DNA of 64,000 nt from Pseudonocardia kunmingensis (GTDB lineage: Bacteria; Actinomycetota; Actinomycetes; Mycobacteriales; Pseudonocardiaceae). The stretch spans positions 124,001 to 188,000 of the forward strand of contig NZ_VFPA01000008.1 of the NCBI RefSeq assembly GCF_006716445.1, read 5' to 3'. Shown one piece after another: positions 35,675 through 44,455 of the stretch (position 1 is the stretch's first letter; each line of letters starts with the position of its first letter). The position numbers were made by a program, and so were the translations under genes. The notes under the pieces are model-generated. The model saw nothing but the letters and a program-made list of their open reading frames with translations, was not told the origin of the DNA and did no database searches.

Positions 35675-36367
35675 CGGGATCGACCTCGACGTCGCCGCCG
35701 GCCGCATCCACGTCGTGCTCGGCGCCAACGGCGCGGGCAAGAGCTCCGCGCTGCGCGGGGTCTGCGGCAGGGTGCGCCCGGCCGCCGGGACCGTCGAGCT
35801 CGGCGGGCGCGACCTGACCGGCAGGCCGGCGTGGCGGGCGGCACGGGCCGGGCTGGTGCTGGTGCCGGAGGGGCGCGAGATCGTCGCCCCGCTGACGGTC
35901 GAGGAGAACCTGCTGGTCGGCGCGTACGCGAACCGGTCGGCGGGCCATCGGCGCCGCACACTGGACGAGGTCTACACGATGTTTCCGGTGCTGGCGCAGC
36001 GGCGTGGCTCGCCGGGCGGCCTGCTGTCCGGCGGCGAGCAGCAGATGCTCGCCTTCGGCCGCGCGCTCATGGCCGACCCGGCGGCGGTACTGCTCGACGA
36101 GCCCTCGATGGGGCTGGCGCCGGTGATGGTCGAACGGGTCCTCGGGGCCGTGCGGGGAATCGCCGACCGGGGCATCGCGGTGTTGATGGTGGAGCAGAAC
36201 GCGACCGCGCTCGGGCTCGCCGACGAGGCCTCGGTGATGGAGCGCGGCAAGCTCGTGCTCGGCGGGCCCGCGGCGGACGTCGTGGACGACCCCCGGGTCA
36301 CGCAGGCGTTCCTGGGGGTGGCCTCGTGAACGGCATCTCGACCAGCAGACGACACGAAAGGTCATCC

Positions 36368-37336
36368 ATGCGCGCCGCAGTCGCCACGAGGATCTCCGCC
36401 GACGACCCCGTCGCGGGGGTCGAGATCGTCGACGTTCCCGAGCCCGAGGCCGGTCCGGGTCAGGCTCTGGTGACGGTCGAGGCCGTCTCGCTCAACCACC
36501 ACGACCTGTGGACCCTGCGCGGGGTCGGAGTCAGCGAGGAACGCCTGCCCGTGGTGCTGGGCTCGGATGTCGCGGGCGTCACCGCGGACGGGCGCGAGGT
36601 CGTCGTGCATTCCCTCGTGGCCGATCCGGAACGGGGTGGCGGCGACGAGCTCCTCGACCCGCGCCGCGGGATGCTCGCGGACGCGTTGCAGGGCGGGCTC
36701 GCGACCACGGTCGCCGTGCCGGCCCGCAACCTGGTCGACAAGCCGGCCTCGCTGTCGTTCGAGGAGGCCGCCTGCATGCCCACCGCCTGGCTGACCGCGT
36801 ACCGGATGCTGTTCGTCCGTGGCGCAGCCCGCCCCGGGCAGACCGTCCTGGTCCAGGGTGCGGGCGGCGGGGTCGCCACCGCGGCGGTCACGCTGGCGAC
36901 CGCGGCCGGCCTTCGGGTCTGGGTCACCGGACGCAGCCCCGAGAAGCGGGAGAAGGTCCGGGCCCTCGGCGCGGACGCGGTCTTCGAGACGGGTGCGCGG
37001 CTGCCCGAGCGGGTGGACGTCGTGATCGACACCGTTGGCCACGCGACGTGGGAGCATTCGCTGCGCTCCGTGCGTCCGGGCGGGACGGTCGTCGTCGCGG
37101 GTGCCACGGCCGGCGCGGTGGTGAAGACCGACCTGTTCCGGCTGTTCCTGCAGCAGATCACGGTGTGCGGCTCAGCGATGGGGCGGCGCGAGGAGCTCGT
37201 CGACCTGCTGGCGCTGTGCGACGCCCGCGGGGTCCGCCCGCACATCGACTCCGTGCACGCGTTGGAGGACGCCGCAGGGGCATTCGAGCGGCTCGCCTCG
37301 GGGCACGCGTTCGGCAAGGTGGTCGTCACGCCGTGA
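36368..37336 (+). CDS. Quinone oxidoreductase-like zinc-free MDR dehydrogenase
   Basis: A 322-residue medium-chain dehydrogenase/reductase of the NADPH:quinone oxidoreductase type. The GroES-like N-terminal half has SLNHHDLWTLRG and VLGSDVAGV without a zinc-ligand set. The Rossmann half has VLVQGAGGGVATAAVTLA and VTGRSPEKREKVRALGAD. It should reduce a quinone or an alpha,beta-unsaturated carbonyl with NAD(P)H. The start at 36368 is chosen over a GTG at 36326. The stop overlaps the next gene by 4 bases, so it belongs to the importer operon. The substrate is unknown. Confidence 0.87.
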   Translation: MRAAVATRISADDPVAGVEIVDVPEPEAGPGQALVTVEAVSLNHHDLWTLRGVGVSEERLPVVLGSDVAGVTADGREVVVHSLVADPERGGGDELLDPRRGMLADALQGGLATTVAVPARNLVDKPASLSFEEAACMPTAWLTAYRMLFVRGAARPGQTVLVQGAGGGVATAAVTLATAAGLRVWVTGRSPEKREKVRALGADAVFETGARLPERVDVVIDTVGHATWEHSLRSVRPGGTVVVAGATAGAVVKTDLFRLFLQQITVCGSAMGRREELVDLLALCDARGVRPHIDSVHALEDAAGAFERLASGHAFGKVVVTP

Positions 37337-38304
37337 ACCTCCCGCGCATCGGGCTCTACCTCGACCTGCGCAACCCCGACGCGGCCCGGTCGACGACGGA
37401 CGTCTACCGCCGATCGCTCGATCGGGTCGAGTACGGCGAGCGGCACGGGCTCGGGGCGGTGTGGACCACGGAGCACCACGCCGCGCCGGACGGTTACCTG
37501 CCCGCGCCGCTGACCGCCCTCGCCGCGGTGGCTGCCCGGACGTCGCGGGTGCGGCTGGGGACCGCGGTGGCGCTGGCACCGCTGCGGCATCCGCTCGCGC
37601 TCGCCGAGGAGGCCGCGGTCGTGGACGTGCTCAGCGGGGGTCGGCTCGAGCTCGGACTGGGTGCGGGCTGGAGGCGGTCGGAGTTCGACGCGTTCGGCGC
37701 CGACTTCGACGCGCGGTACCGGACCACCGAACGGGTACTGCGTGAGCTCCCGGAGATCTGGGCGAGCGGTCGGGCGAGCCCACGCCCGGTGCAGGATCCG
37801 GTCCCGCTCTGGTTGGGCGCCCGCGGTCCGATCGGGGCGCGCCGCGCGGGGCGCCTCGGGATCGGGCTGCTGTGGCTCGACCGGGACCTGTGGGAACCGT
37901 ACGCGGACGGGCTCGCCGAGGGTGGTCACCACGTCGCCGCGGCGCGCATGGGCGGGCTGGTCAACGTATTCCTCGCCGACGACCCGGACCGCGCTCGCGC
38001 ACTCGTCGCCCCGCACGCCAGGAAAGCCCGCGGCGCGACCTACCGGGGCGGGCGGGCACCCGGCCGGCCGTCCTCGCTGCCACCGCTGCGGTTCCGCACC
38101 CCGGAGGACGCCGCCGCCGACGTGGCCGAGCGGATCCGCGGCCTGCCGGTCACCGACGTCTTCTGCTTCGACCGGATCGGCGGGGCGCCGGAGGAACTGT
38201 GCGACCGCCACGTCGAACTGCTCTGCGGGGCGTTCCGGACCGCGCTCACCCATCCGCCACCTCGACGGCGGGATCCGCGACCGGGCGATCAGACCCACTG
38301 TTAG
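37333..38304 (+). CDS. Luciferase-like (LLM class) oxidoreductase
   Basis: A 323-residue TIM-barrel protein of the bacterial luciferase/F420-dependent group: RIGLYLDLRN at strand 1, the GLGAVWTTEHHAAPDGYLPAPL segment, VRLGTAVALAPLRHPLALAEEAAVVDVLSGGRLELGLGAGW, and PLWLGARGP. It uses F420 or FMN. Reactions in the family include hydride transfer and monooxygenation, and here it probably acts on an intermediate of the island. The GTG at 37333 overlaps the preceding stop. The end is 9 bases before the first island TetR gene. Confidence 0.85.
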   Translation: MNLPRIGLYLDLRNPDAARSTTDVYRRSLDRVEYGERHGLGAVWTTEHHAAPDGYLPAPLTALAAVAARTSRVRLGTAVALAPLRHPLALAEEAAVVDVLSGGRLELGLGAGWRRSEFDAFGADFDARYRTTERVLRELPEIWASGRASPRPVQDPVPLWLGARGPIGARRAGRLGIGLLWLDRDLWEPYADGLAEGGHHVAAARMGGLVNVFLADDPDRARALVAPHARKARGATYRGGRAPGRPSSLPPLRFRTPEDAAADVAERIRGLPVTDVFCFDRIGGAPEELCDRHVELLCGAFRTALTHPPPRRRDPRPGDQTHC

Positions 38305-38313
38305 GTTGGGCGG

Positions 38314-38964
38314 GTGGTGAACAGGCGGCGGGCTCCCCGCACCGACACCGCGCCTCCGTTCCGGGCGGACGACGGGCGCTGGCAGGAGCTGCTGGAGATC
38401 GCCGCGCGCATCTTCGCCCGCAAGGGGTACCGATCCACCACTCTGCAGGACATCGCCGACGAGTTCGGTGTGCTGAAAGGTAGCCTCTACCACTACATCC
38501 GCAGCAAGGACGATCTCCTGTTCGAGGTCGTCCGCTCCGTCTTCAGCACGGGGCTGGACAATCTCCGAAGGCTTGCCGGGTCCGAGCACGACCCCGTGGA
38601 GCGGCTGCGTGCGGTGATTCGCGGTCACGTCCTCTACCTGATCGACAACCTGGTCGAGACCACGGTGCTGCTGCACGAGTTCGACCAGCTCTCCGACGAG
38701 CGGCGGGCGGAGATACCGATCCGTGAGTACCAGACGATCATCGCCGGCCTGATCGCGGACGCGAAGGCCGACGGGCTGGTGAAACCGGACGTGGATCCGC
38801 AGCTCGCCGCGCTCGCGGTGCTCGGTGCGGCCAACTGGGTCTACCGGTGGTTCCGGCCCGGCGGCGGCCGCATGCCGGAGGAGATCGCGAACCAGTACGC
38901 CGACATGCTGGTGGACGGGATGCTGGTCCGCGGTGAGCTCAGGCCGGCCTCGGGGCTTCGGTGA
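38314..38964 (+). CDS. TetR-family regulator 1 of the catabolic island
   Basis: A 216-residue TetR repressor. The helix-turn-helix (about residues 40-75) contains LQDIADEFGVLKGSLYHYIRSKDDLL, very like TetR 2 at 50654 (LQDIADRLGMLKGSLYYYIQSKEELL). The C-terminal half also matches (GAANWVYRWFRPGG against GSTNWVYRWFRPGG). Start codons GTG at 38314 and 38317 are both possible; TTAGGT just upstream could be a -10 element for a leaderless transcript. No copy of the island palindrome lies right at its own start. The 3' end overlaps the convergent ligase gene by 26 bases. Confidence 0.88.
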   Translation: MVNRRRAPRTDTAPPFRADDGRWQELLEIAARIFARKGYRSTTLQDIADEFGVLKGSLYHYIRSKDDLLFEVVRSVFSTGLDNLRRLAGSEHDPVERLRAVIRGHVLYLIDNLVETTVLLHEFDQLSDERRAEIPIREYQTIIAGLIADAKADGLVKPDVDPQLAALAVLGAANWVYRWFRPGGGRMPEEIANQYADMLVDGMLVRGELRPASGLR

Positions 38965-40582
38965 TCCCGAGGGCCGCCAGCTCCTGCGCGATGCGTTCCC
39001 GCAAGACGAACTTCTGGATCTTCGTCCCGGACATCGGCCACTCGGTCACGAACCGCACGTAGCGCGGCACCTTGTACGACGCGATCGACCCGCGACAGAA
39101 ATCGACGACGTCGGCCTCGGTCAGGGTGGCGGCGGGTGCCAGCTGGATGAAGGCGGCGGGTACCTCCTGATAGCGCGCGTCGGGTGCGCCGACGATCTGC
39201 ACGATGTCCACGGCGGGATGACCGGCGAGGAAGTCCTCCACCTCGACCGCCGCGACGTTCTCGCCGCCCACCTTCAACATGTCCTTGATGCGGCCCCCGT
39301 AGACGAGGTTGCCGCCGTCGGCGAGCATGGCGCGGTCGCCGGTGTGGAACCAACCGTCCTCGTCGATCGCCGCGGCGGTCTGCTCGGGATCCTTGTAGTA
39401 GCCGTCGAACATCGAGTATCCGCGGAAGCAGAGCTCGCCCATCGTCGCGTCGGGAAGCTCCTCGCGCGACTCGGGGTCGACGATCTTGACCTCCATTCCC
39501 TCCACGGGACGACCCAGCGTGTGCATCCGGATCTCGTAGGGATCGTCGGGAAGCGTCAGGGTCAGGTTCGTCGCGCATTCGGTGGAGCCGTAGGAGGACA
39601 CCTGCCGCGCGCGCGGCATTCTCGACTCGAAGTGGGCCAGCCGTTCCGGCGTCGCGATGTTCTGGATCAGGCGGACCGCGCTGAGGTCCGTCGACGCGAA
39701 GTCCGGGTGGTTGAGAACGGCCAGCCAGACGGTCTCGAACGCCGGGTACAGCACGGTGCAGCGCTCGTCCTGGATCGTCCTCAGGGCCTCGGCCGGTTCG
39801 AAGAAGCCGGGATGGCAGTACTTCGCTCCGACGGAGAAACAGCCCAGCATGGGGACGATCCCGCCGCAGTGGAACAGGGGCAGCGGATCCCAGAAGCCGT
39901 CGTCGGCGGCCAGGAAGAACCGCGTGCGCGCCACGTTCTCGGCTTGCCTGGTCACGGCTTCGTGGGTGAGGAGACAGCCCTTCGGCCGCGCCGTCGTCCC
40001 CGAGGTGTACATGAGCAGCGCAGTATCGCGGACCCGCACACGCCGCTGGAGCGTCTTGACCTCCGCGCGGGTCACCGACGCGGCCGCGGCGTCGAACTCC
40101 GCGCGACCGAGCGAGCCGGGCGAGCGTCCCGAGAAGTCGACGACGGCACGCAGGGCCGGTGCCTCCGGCAGGGCGAGCCGGCCGGGTTCGGAGTCGGCGA
40201 GTGCGGGGAACACCGCGCCGACCAGTGCGGCGTAGTCCACGCCGTGGGGGTCCGACGCGATCAGCAGTAGCGCGATGTCGGCGTGGCTGATGACGTGCGC
40301 CAGCTCGTGGGCCTTGAAGCGGCCGTTGATCGGGACGGCGATCGCACCCAGCTTCGCGGACCCGATGAGCGCGGCGACGTAGTCGGGCGTGTTCGGCATG
40401 AGGATGCCGACCTTGTCGCCGCGCCCGATCCCGAGGCCGCGCAGCCCTGCAGCGAAGCGGTCGGTCTCGATCGCCAGCTCGGGATACGTGAAGCGGGCAC
40501 CAGGCATCACGAGAGCGACCCCGCCCGTCTCTGCTGCCCGCTCGTCGACGAGGTCGCCGACCGTTGTCACCCGGATGGTCAC
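38939..40582 (-). CDS. Acyl-CoA ligase 2 (AMP-forming)
   Basis: A 547-residue ANL ligase: MYTSGTTARPKGCLLTH, WFHTGDRAML, KDMLKVGGENVAAVEVE and the C-terminal KIQKFVLRE lysine. It is a paralogue of ligase 1 at 30136. It is the last gene of the minus-strand operon esterase-monooxygenase-alcohol dehydrogenase-ligase, where it would activate the acid obtained from ester cleavage and alcohol oxidation. About 30 bases separate it from the dehydrogenase gene. The chain length of the acid is not evident. Confidence 0.93.
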   Translation of the reverse strand: MTIRVTTVGDLVDERAAETGGVALVMPGARFTYPELAIETDRFAAGLRGLGIGRGDKVGILMPNTPDYVAALIGSAKLGAIAVPINGRFKAHELAHVISHADIALLLIASDPHGVDYAALVGAVFPALADSEPGRLALPEAPALRAVVDFSGRSPGSLGRAEFDAAAASVTRAEVKTLQRRVRVRDTALLMYTSGTTARPKGCLLTHEAVTRQAENVARTRFFLAADDGFWDPLPLFHCGGIVPMLGCFSVGAKYCHPGFFEPAEALRTIQDERCTVLYPAFETVWLAVLNHPDFASTDLSAVRLIQNIATPERLAHFESRMPRARQVSSYGSTECATNLTLTLPDDPYEIRMHTLGRPVEGMEVKIVDPESREELPDATMGELCFRGYSMFDGYYKDPEQTAAAIDEDGWFHTGDRAMLADGGNLVYGGRIKDMLKVGGENVAAVEVEDFLAGHPAVDIVQIVGAPDARYQEVPAAFIQLAPAATLTEADVVDFCRGSIASYKVPRYVRFVTEWPMSGTKIQKFVLRERIAQELAALGITEAPRPA

Positions 40583-40612
40583 GGCCGGGTCTCCCTCCTT
40601 CGGGGTCCGTTC

Positions 40613-41731
40613 TCAGTCGTACATGATCACGCCGCGGAGGTTGAGCCCTTTCTGCATGTCCGCGAACGCCTGGTTGATGTCCTCGAGCCGGTAGGTGCGG
40701 GTGATCAGCCCGTCGAGCTCGAGCCGGCCGGTGCGGTACAGCTCGCACAGCAGCGGGATGTCGTTGCGCGAGTTCGTGGAGCCGTAGAGGGTGCCCTGCA
40801 GCCGCTTGCCGGACATGGCGAAGGTGAACAGGTCGATCTGCACGTCGCGCTGGAGGACCGGCGCCGCCGAGGTCATCACGATCACGCCACCCCGACGGGT
40901 CATGGCCTGGGCGGGTTCGAGCAGGTCGCCGTGCATGACCCCGACGGTCAGGATGACGCGGTCGGCGCCCTGGCCGTTGGTCATCTGCTGGACGAGCTCG
41001 GCGGCTTGGTCGTAGTTCGAGACGGAGTGCGTGGCACCGAACTCCCGGGCCTTCTGCTGTTTGAAGGGCACCGGGTCGATGGCGATGATGTTCTTGGCCC
41101 CCTTGTGCCTGGCGCCCTGCACCGCGTTGATCCCGACCCCGCCGATACCCACGACCACCACGGTGTCGCCGAGCTGCATGTCCGCGCCGTACACCGAGGA
41201 GCCCCATCCGGTGGGGACGCCGCAGCCGATGAGCGCGGCCTTGTCCAGCGGGATGTCCTCGTCGATCTTCACGACGGCGTCGACCGGGGCGCAGACATAA
41301 GGCGCGAAGGTGCCGAGGAAGGACATGCAGCCGACGCCCTTGTCGCGGGCGTGGACGCGGTGGGTGCCGTCCGGTGCCACCCCGGCGAGCACGCCGGCGC
41401 CCAGCTCGCACATGTTCGAGCGGCCGGAGACGCACATCCGGCACTTCCCGCAGGAGGGCAGGAAGGACAGCACGACGTGATCGCCGACCTCGAGGTCGTG
41501 CACCTCCGGCCCGACCTCGGTGACCACCCCGGCGCCCTCGTGGCCGCCGAGGACGGGCGCCCAGGGCAGCGGGATGACCCCGTCGTCGAGGTGCTGGTCG
41601 GAGTGGCAGATGCCGGAGGCGGCGAGCTTCACCATCACCTCGCGGCGCTCCGGCGGGTCGATCTCGATCTCCTCGACGCTCCAGCCGGAGTTGGTGCCAG
41701 GTTCCCAGAGCAGGGCTCCCGTCGTCTTCAT
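40613..41731 (-). CDS. NDMA-dependent (mycofactocin-linked) zinc alcohol dehydrogenase
   Basis: A 372-residue zinc alcohol dehydrogenase. The N-terminus MKTTGALLWEPG and the overall pattern match the NDMA-dependent subfamily (TIGR03989), which keeps NAD bound and uses mycofactocin as external acceptor. The catalytic zinc ligands lie in GICHSDQH and GGHEGAG, with GCGVPTG completing the site. The structural zinc cysteines are in CGKCRMCVSGRSNMC. It starts within a 4-base overlap with the monooxygenase gene. It should oxidise the alcohol released by the neighbouring esterase to an aldehyde. Confidence 0.92.
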   Translation of the reverse strand: MKTTGALLWEPGTNSGWSVEEIEIDPPERREVMVKLAASGICHSDQHLDDGVIPLPWAPVLGGHEGAGVVTEVGPEVHDLEVGDHVVLSFLPSCGKCRMCVSGRSNMCELGAGVLAGVAPDGTHRVHARDKGVGCMSFLGTFAPYVCAPVDAVVKIDEDIPLDKAALIGCGVPTGWGSSVYGADMQLGDTVVVVGIGGVGINAVQGARHKGAKNIIAIDPVPFKQQKAREFGATHSVSNYDQAAELVQQMTNGQGADRVILTVGVMHGDLLEPAQAMTRRGGVIVMTSAAPVLQRDVQIDLFTFAMSGKRLQGTLYGSTNSRNDIPLLCELYRTGRLELDGLITRTYRLEDINQAFADMQKGLNLRGVIMYD

Positions 41732-43365
41732 GCCGACTCCTTCGTCGCTTCCCGTTCAGGCCGGATCAGCTGGAATCCCTCGTACCCGTTGGCCGCGATC
41801 CGGTCGCAGCGTTCCCGGTAGCTCCCGACGCCGCCGATGTAGGCCATGAAGACCCGCGGCTTGCCGGGCACGTTCGCGCCCACGTACCAGGAGTCCGCGA
41901 CCGGGTAGAGCGTGAAGTTGCCGACCTCCTCGACGTGCGCCAGCCACTCGTCCTCGGCCTCGACGGTGGGGTTGATGGCGGCATAGCCCCCGTCGCGCAG
42001 GTGCGCGACGGCGTCGGTGACGAAGTCGACGTGCTGCTCGATCGAGACGGCCATGTTGGACAGCACCGACGGGCTGGACGGTCCTGTGATCGTGAACAGG
42101 TTGGGGAAGCCCGCGACCGCGATACCCAGGTACGAGCGCGGGCCTTCGCTCCACCGGTCGGTGAGGGTGACCCCGCCCCGCCCGCGGATGTCGATCGCGG
42201 CCAGCGCGCCGGTCATCGCGTCGAACCCGGTGGCGAACACGATGGAGTCGAGCTCGTACACCTTGTCCGTGGTGCGGATGCCCGCCTCGGTGAACTCGAT
42301 GATCGGCGTGGCACGCAGGTCGACGAGGTGGACGTTCTCCTTGTTGAACGTCGAGTAGTAGCCGGTGTCCAGGCAGGGGCGCTTGGTCCCGATCGGGTAG
42401 GTGCTCGGGCAGAGCGCCTCGGCGGTCTCCGGGTCCTCGACGATCTCCCGGATCCTCGCGCGGACGAACTCCGCCGCGGTGTCGTTGGCCGCCTTGTCGG
42501 TGATCGAGTCGGTGTAGGCGGTGAGGATCGCGACGAGCGTGCCCGTGTCCCAGGCGTTCCGGTAGGTGGCGTTGCGCTCCTCCTCGGTGACCTCCAGCGC
42601 CGACCGGGTCGCCGGCTCCACCGGCACCCCGAACCCGGAGGTGCGCTGCAGGTCCCGCCATCGCCGGTAGTCCGCCTTCATCCCGGCGATCTCCTGCTCG
42701 GTGAGCGGGCGGTTCCCCGCCGGCATCGAGAAGTTGGGGGTGCGTTGGAAGACCGTCGTGTCGGCGGCCTGTCCGGCGATGATCGGGATGGACTGGATGC
42801 CGGAGCTCCCGGTGCCGATCACGCCGACCCGACGGCCGGTGAAGTCGACGCCCTCGTGCGGCCAGTCGGCGGTGCGGTAGATCGTCCCCTGGAAGCGGTC
42901 GATCGCCGGGACCTCCGGGTCCTTCGGCACCGACAGGCAGCCGGTCGCCATCACGACGTACCGGGAGGTGACCGTCTCACCGCGATCGGTGGTGACGGTC
43001 CAGCGCGTGGTCTCGTCGTCCCAGATCGCGCTGATGACCGACGTGTCGAAGGTGATGTCCTTGCGCAGGTCGAACCGGTCGGCGACGTGCTCGAGGTACC
43101 GCAGGATCTCCGGCTGGGTCGCGTACTTCTCGGTCCAGGTCCACTCCTGTTCCAGCTCGGGGGAGAAGGAGTAGGAGTAGGACATGCTCTCGACGTCGCA
43201 GCGCGCGCCGGGGTAGCGGTTCCAGTACCAGGTGCCGCCGACACCGGACGCCTTCTCGAACACGCGGCAGGTCAGGCCGAGCTCGCGGAACCGGTGCAGC
43301 TGGTAGAGCCCCGCGAACCCGGCTCCGACGATCACGGCGTCGACGGTGCTTTCCGATCCGGTCAT
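41728..43365 (-). CDS. Baeyer-Villiger-type flavin monooxygenase with altered fingerprint
   Basis: A 545-residue flavoprotein. The FAD motif is VIVGAGFAGLYQLHRF (about 10-25) and the second BVMO motif GVGGTWYWNRYPGARCD is intact. The NADPH motif is VGVIGTGSSGIQSIP. The main fingerprint FxGxxxHxxxWP reads FQGTIYRTADWP, so the usually conserved histidine is Arg164, confirmed from the codon. It is expected to insert an oxygen next to a ketone, giving an ester or lactone. The downstream alcohol dehydrogenase and upstream esterase genes fit this. Start at 43365; 4-base gap from the esterase gene. Confidence 0.9.
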   Translation of the reverse strand: MTGSESTVDAVIVGAGFAGLYQLHRFRELGLTCRVFEKASGVGGTWYWNRYPGARCDVESMSYSYSFSPELEQEWTWTEKYATQPEILRYLEHVADRFDLRKDITFDTSVISAIWDDETTRWTVTTDRGETVTSRYVVMATGCLSVPKDPEVPAIDRFQGTIYRTADWPHEGVDFTGRRVGVIGTGSSGIQSIPIIAGQAADTTVFQRTPNFSMPAGNRPLTEQEIAGMKADYRRWRDLQRTSGFGVPVEPATRSALEVTEEERNATYRNAWDTGTLVAILTAYTDSITDKAANDTAAEFVRARIREIVEDPETAEALCPSTYPIGTKRPCLDTGYYSTFNKENVHLVDLRATPIIEFTEAGIRTTDKVYELDSIVFATGFDAMTGALAAIDIRGRGGVTLTDRWSEGPRSYLGIAVAGFPNLFTITGPSSPSVLSNMAVSIEQHVDFVTDAVAHLRDGGYAAINPTVEAEDEWLAHVEEVGNFTLYPVADSWYVGANVPGKPRVFMAYIGGVGSYRERCDRIAANGYEGFQLIRPEREATKESA

Positions 43366-43369
43366 GTGA

Positions 43370-44320
43370 TTACCTCCCGAGAGGAGCAGCGGCCCCGGAC
43401 AGGTGCTTGTCGATCTGCTCGGTGACGTAGGCCAGGCCGGCGGCGGCGCCGGGCAGCACGTTGACGAAGGTGAAGAAGCCGTGCATCTGGCCCGCGAAGC
43501 GACGGTGCACCACCGGGACGCCCGCGGCACGGAGCTTCTCGGCGTACGCCTCGCCCTCGTCGCGCAACACGTCGTGCTCCGCGGTGAGCACGACGGCCGG
43601 CGGCTGGCCGGAGAGGTCGTCGGCCTGCAACGGCGAGGCGTCCGGGTCGGCGCGGGACGCCGTGTCCGGCGCGTAGTGGTCCCAGAACCAGATCATCGAC
43701 TCGCGGGTGAGCATGAGCTGGTTCGCCGGGTCGCGGTAGCTGGTGTTGTCCACGTCCGCGTCGGTGACCGGGTAGACGAGCACCTGCAACGAGATCGTCG
43801 GGCCGCCCTCGCGCTGTGCGCGCTGGGCCACGATCGCGGCGAGGTTCCCGCCGGCGCTGTCGCCGGCCACGATCAGTGGCACCGGTGAGCCTGCGATGCG
43901 CTCGGTCCGGCCGTCGACCCACTGCAGCGCGGCCCACGCGTCCTGGGCGGCGGCGGGGTAGCGGTGCTCGGGGGCGAGCCGGTAGTCGACCAGTGCCACG
44001 GCGGCGCCCGTCGCGTCGACCATCGTGCGGGCCAGGGTGTCGGTCTCGTCGATCGAGCCGATCACCCAGCCGCCGCCGTGGTAGTAGACGATCACGCCGC
44101 GCGGGGTGCCCCGAGGGGTGAAGATCCGTACGGGGATGTCGCCGTGCGGGCTGGGGGCGACGTCGTCGCGCACGGAGCCGACGTCCGGACCGGGGCCGTA
44201 CATGTCGCGGAGCATCCCGCCGAGAGCGCGGGCTTCCGCGGGGGTCATCTCGTGGATCGGCTTCGTGCCGGACTCGGCCATCTGACCGAGGAACTGCGCG
44301 GTTGCGTCATCGAGTGCCAT
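43370..44320 (-). CDS. Alpha/beta-hydrolase esterase (HSL family)
   Basis: A 316-residue esterase of the hormone-sensitive lipase family: oxyanion motif YYHGGGWVIG, nucleophile GDSAGGN, acid in HDVLRDEG and the C-terminal catalytic His in MHGFFTF. It hydrolyses small esters in the cytoplasm. The ATG at 44320 follows GAGGTGG; a GTG two codons earlier is possible. It lies directly before the Baeyer-Villiger-type monooxygenase, so its substrate is probably that enzyme's ester product. First gene of the operon controlled by the site at 44388. Confidence 0.92.
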   Translation of the reverse strand: MALDDATAQFLGQMAESGTKPIHEMTPAEARALGGMLRDMYGPGPDVGSVRDDVAPSPHGDIPVRIFTPRGTPRGVIVYYHGGGWVIGSIDETDTLARTMVDATGAAVALVDYRLAPEHRYPAAAQDAWAALQWVDGRTERIAGSPVPLIVAGDSAGGNLAAIVAQRAQREGGPTISLQVLVYPVTDADVDNTSYRDPANQLMLTRESMIWFWDHYAPDTASRADPDASPLQADDLSGQPPAVVLTAEHDVLRDEGEAYAEKLRAAGVPVVHRRFAGQMHGFFTFVNVLPGAAAGLAYVTEQIDKHLSGAAAPLGR

Positions 44321-44387
44321 GTCCACCTCAGCGTCGAGTTGGGGCAGGGGGTCCGGGAACCGGTTCGTCCCCGCGGGGCCTTCTCCG

Positions 44388-44409
44388 TATACTGCCGATC
44401 GTTTGGTTG
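44388..44409. promoter_or_regulatory. Island palindrome (one strong half), before esterase-BVMO operon
   Basis: On the minus strand CAACCAAACGATCG then GCAGTATA; 14 of 22 positions match, with the left half nearly complete. It lies 67 bases before the esterase start and overlaps a GTATAC stretch that could be the -10 element. No other signal was seen in the 44321-44455 gap. Confidence 0.5.
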
Positions 44410-44455
44410 GTACAGCATCGTCTGATCGGGTGCGATCGGTGGTGCGCCCCGCACG

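Noticed and set aside
38290..38313. A copy of the island palindrome before TetR 1
   Set aside because: The TTAGGTTGGGCGG stretch shares only a few bases with the motif and is better explained as a -10 region.
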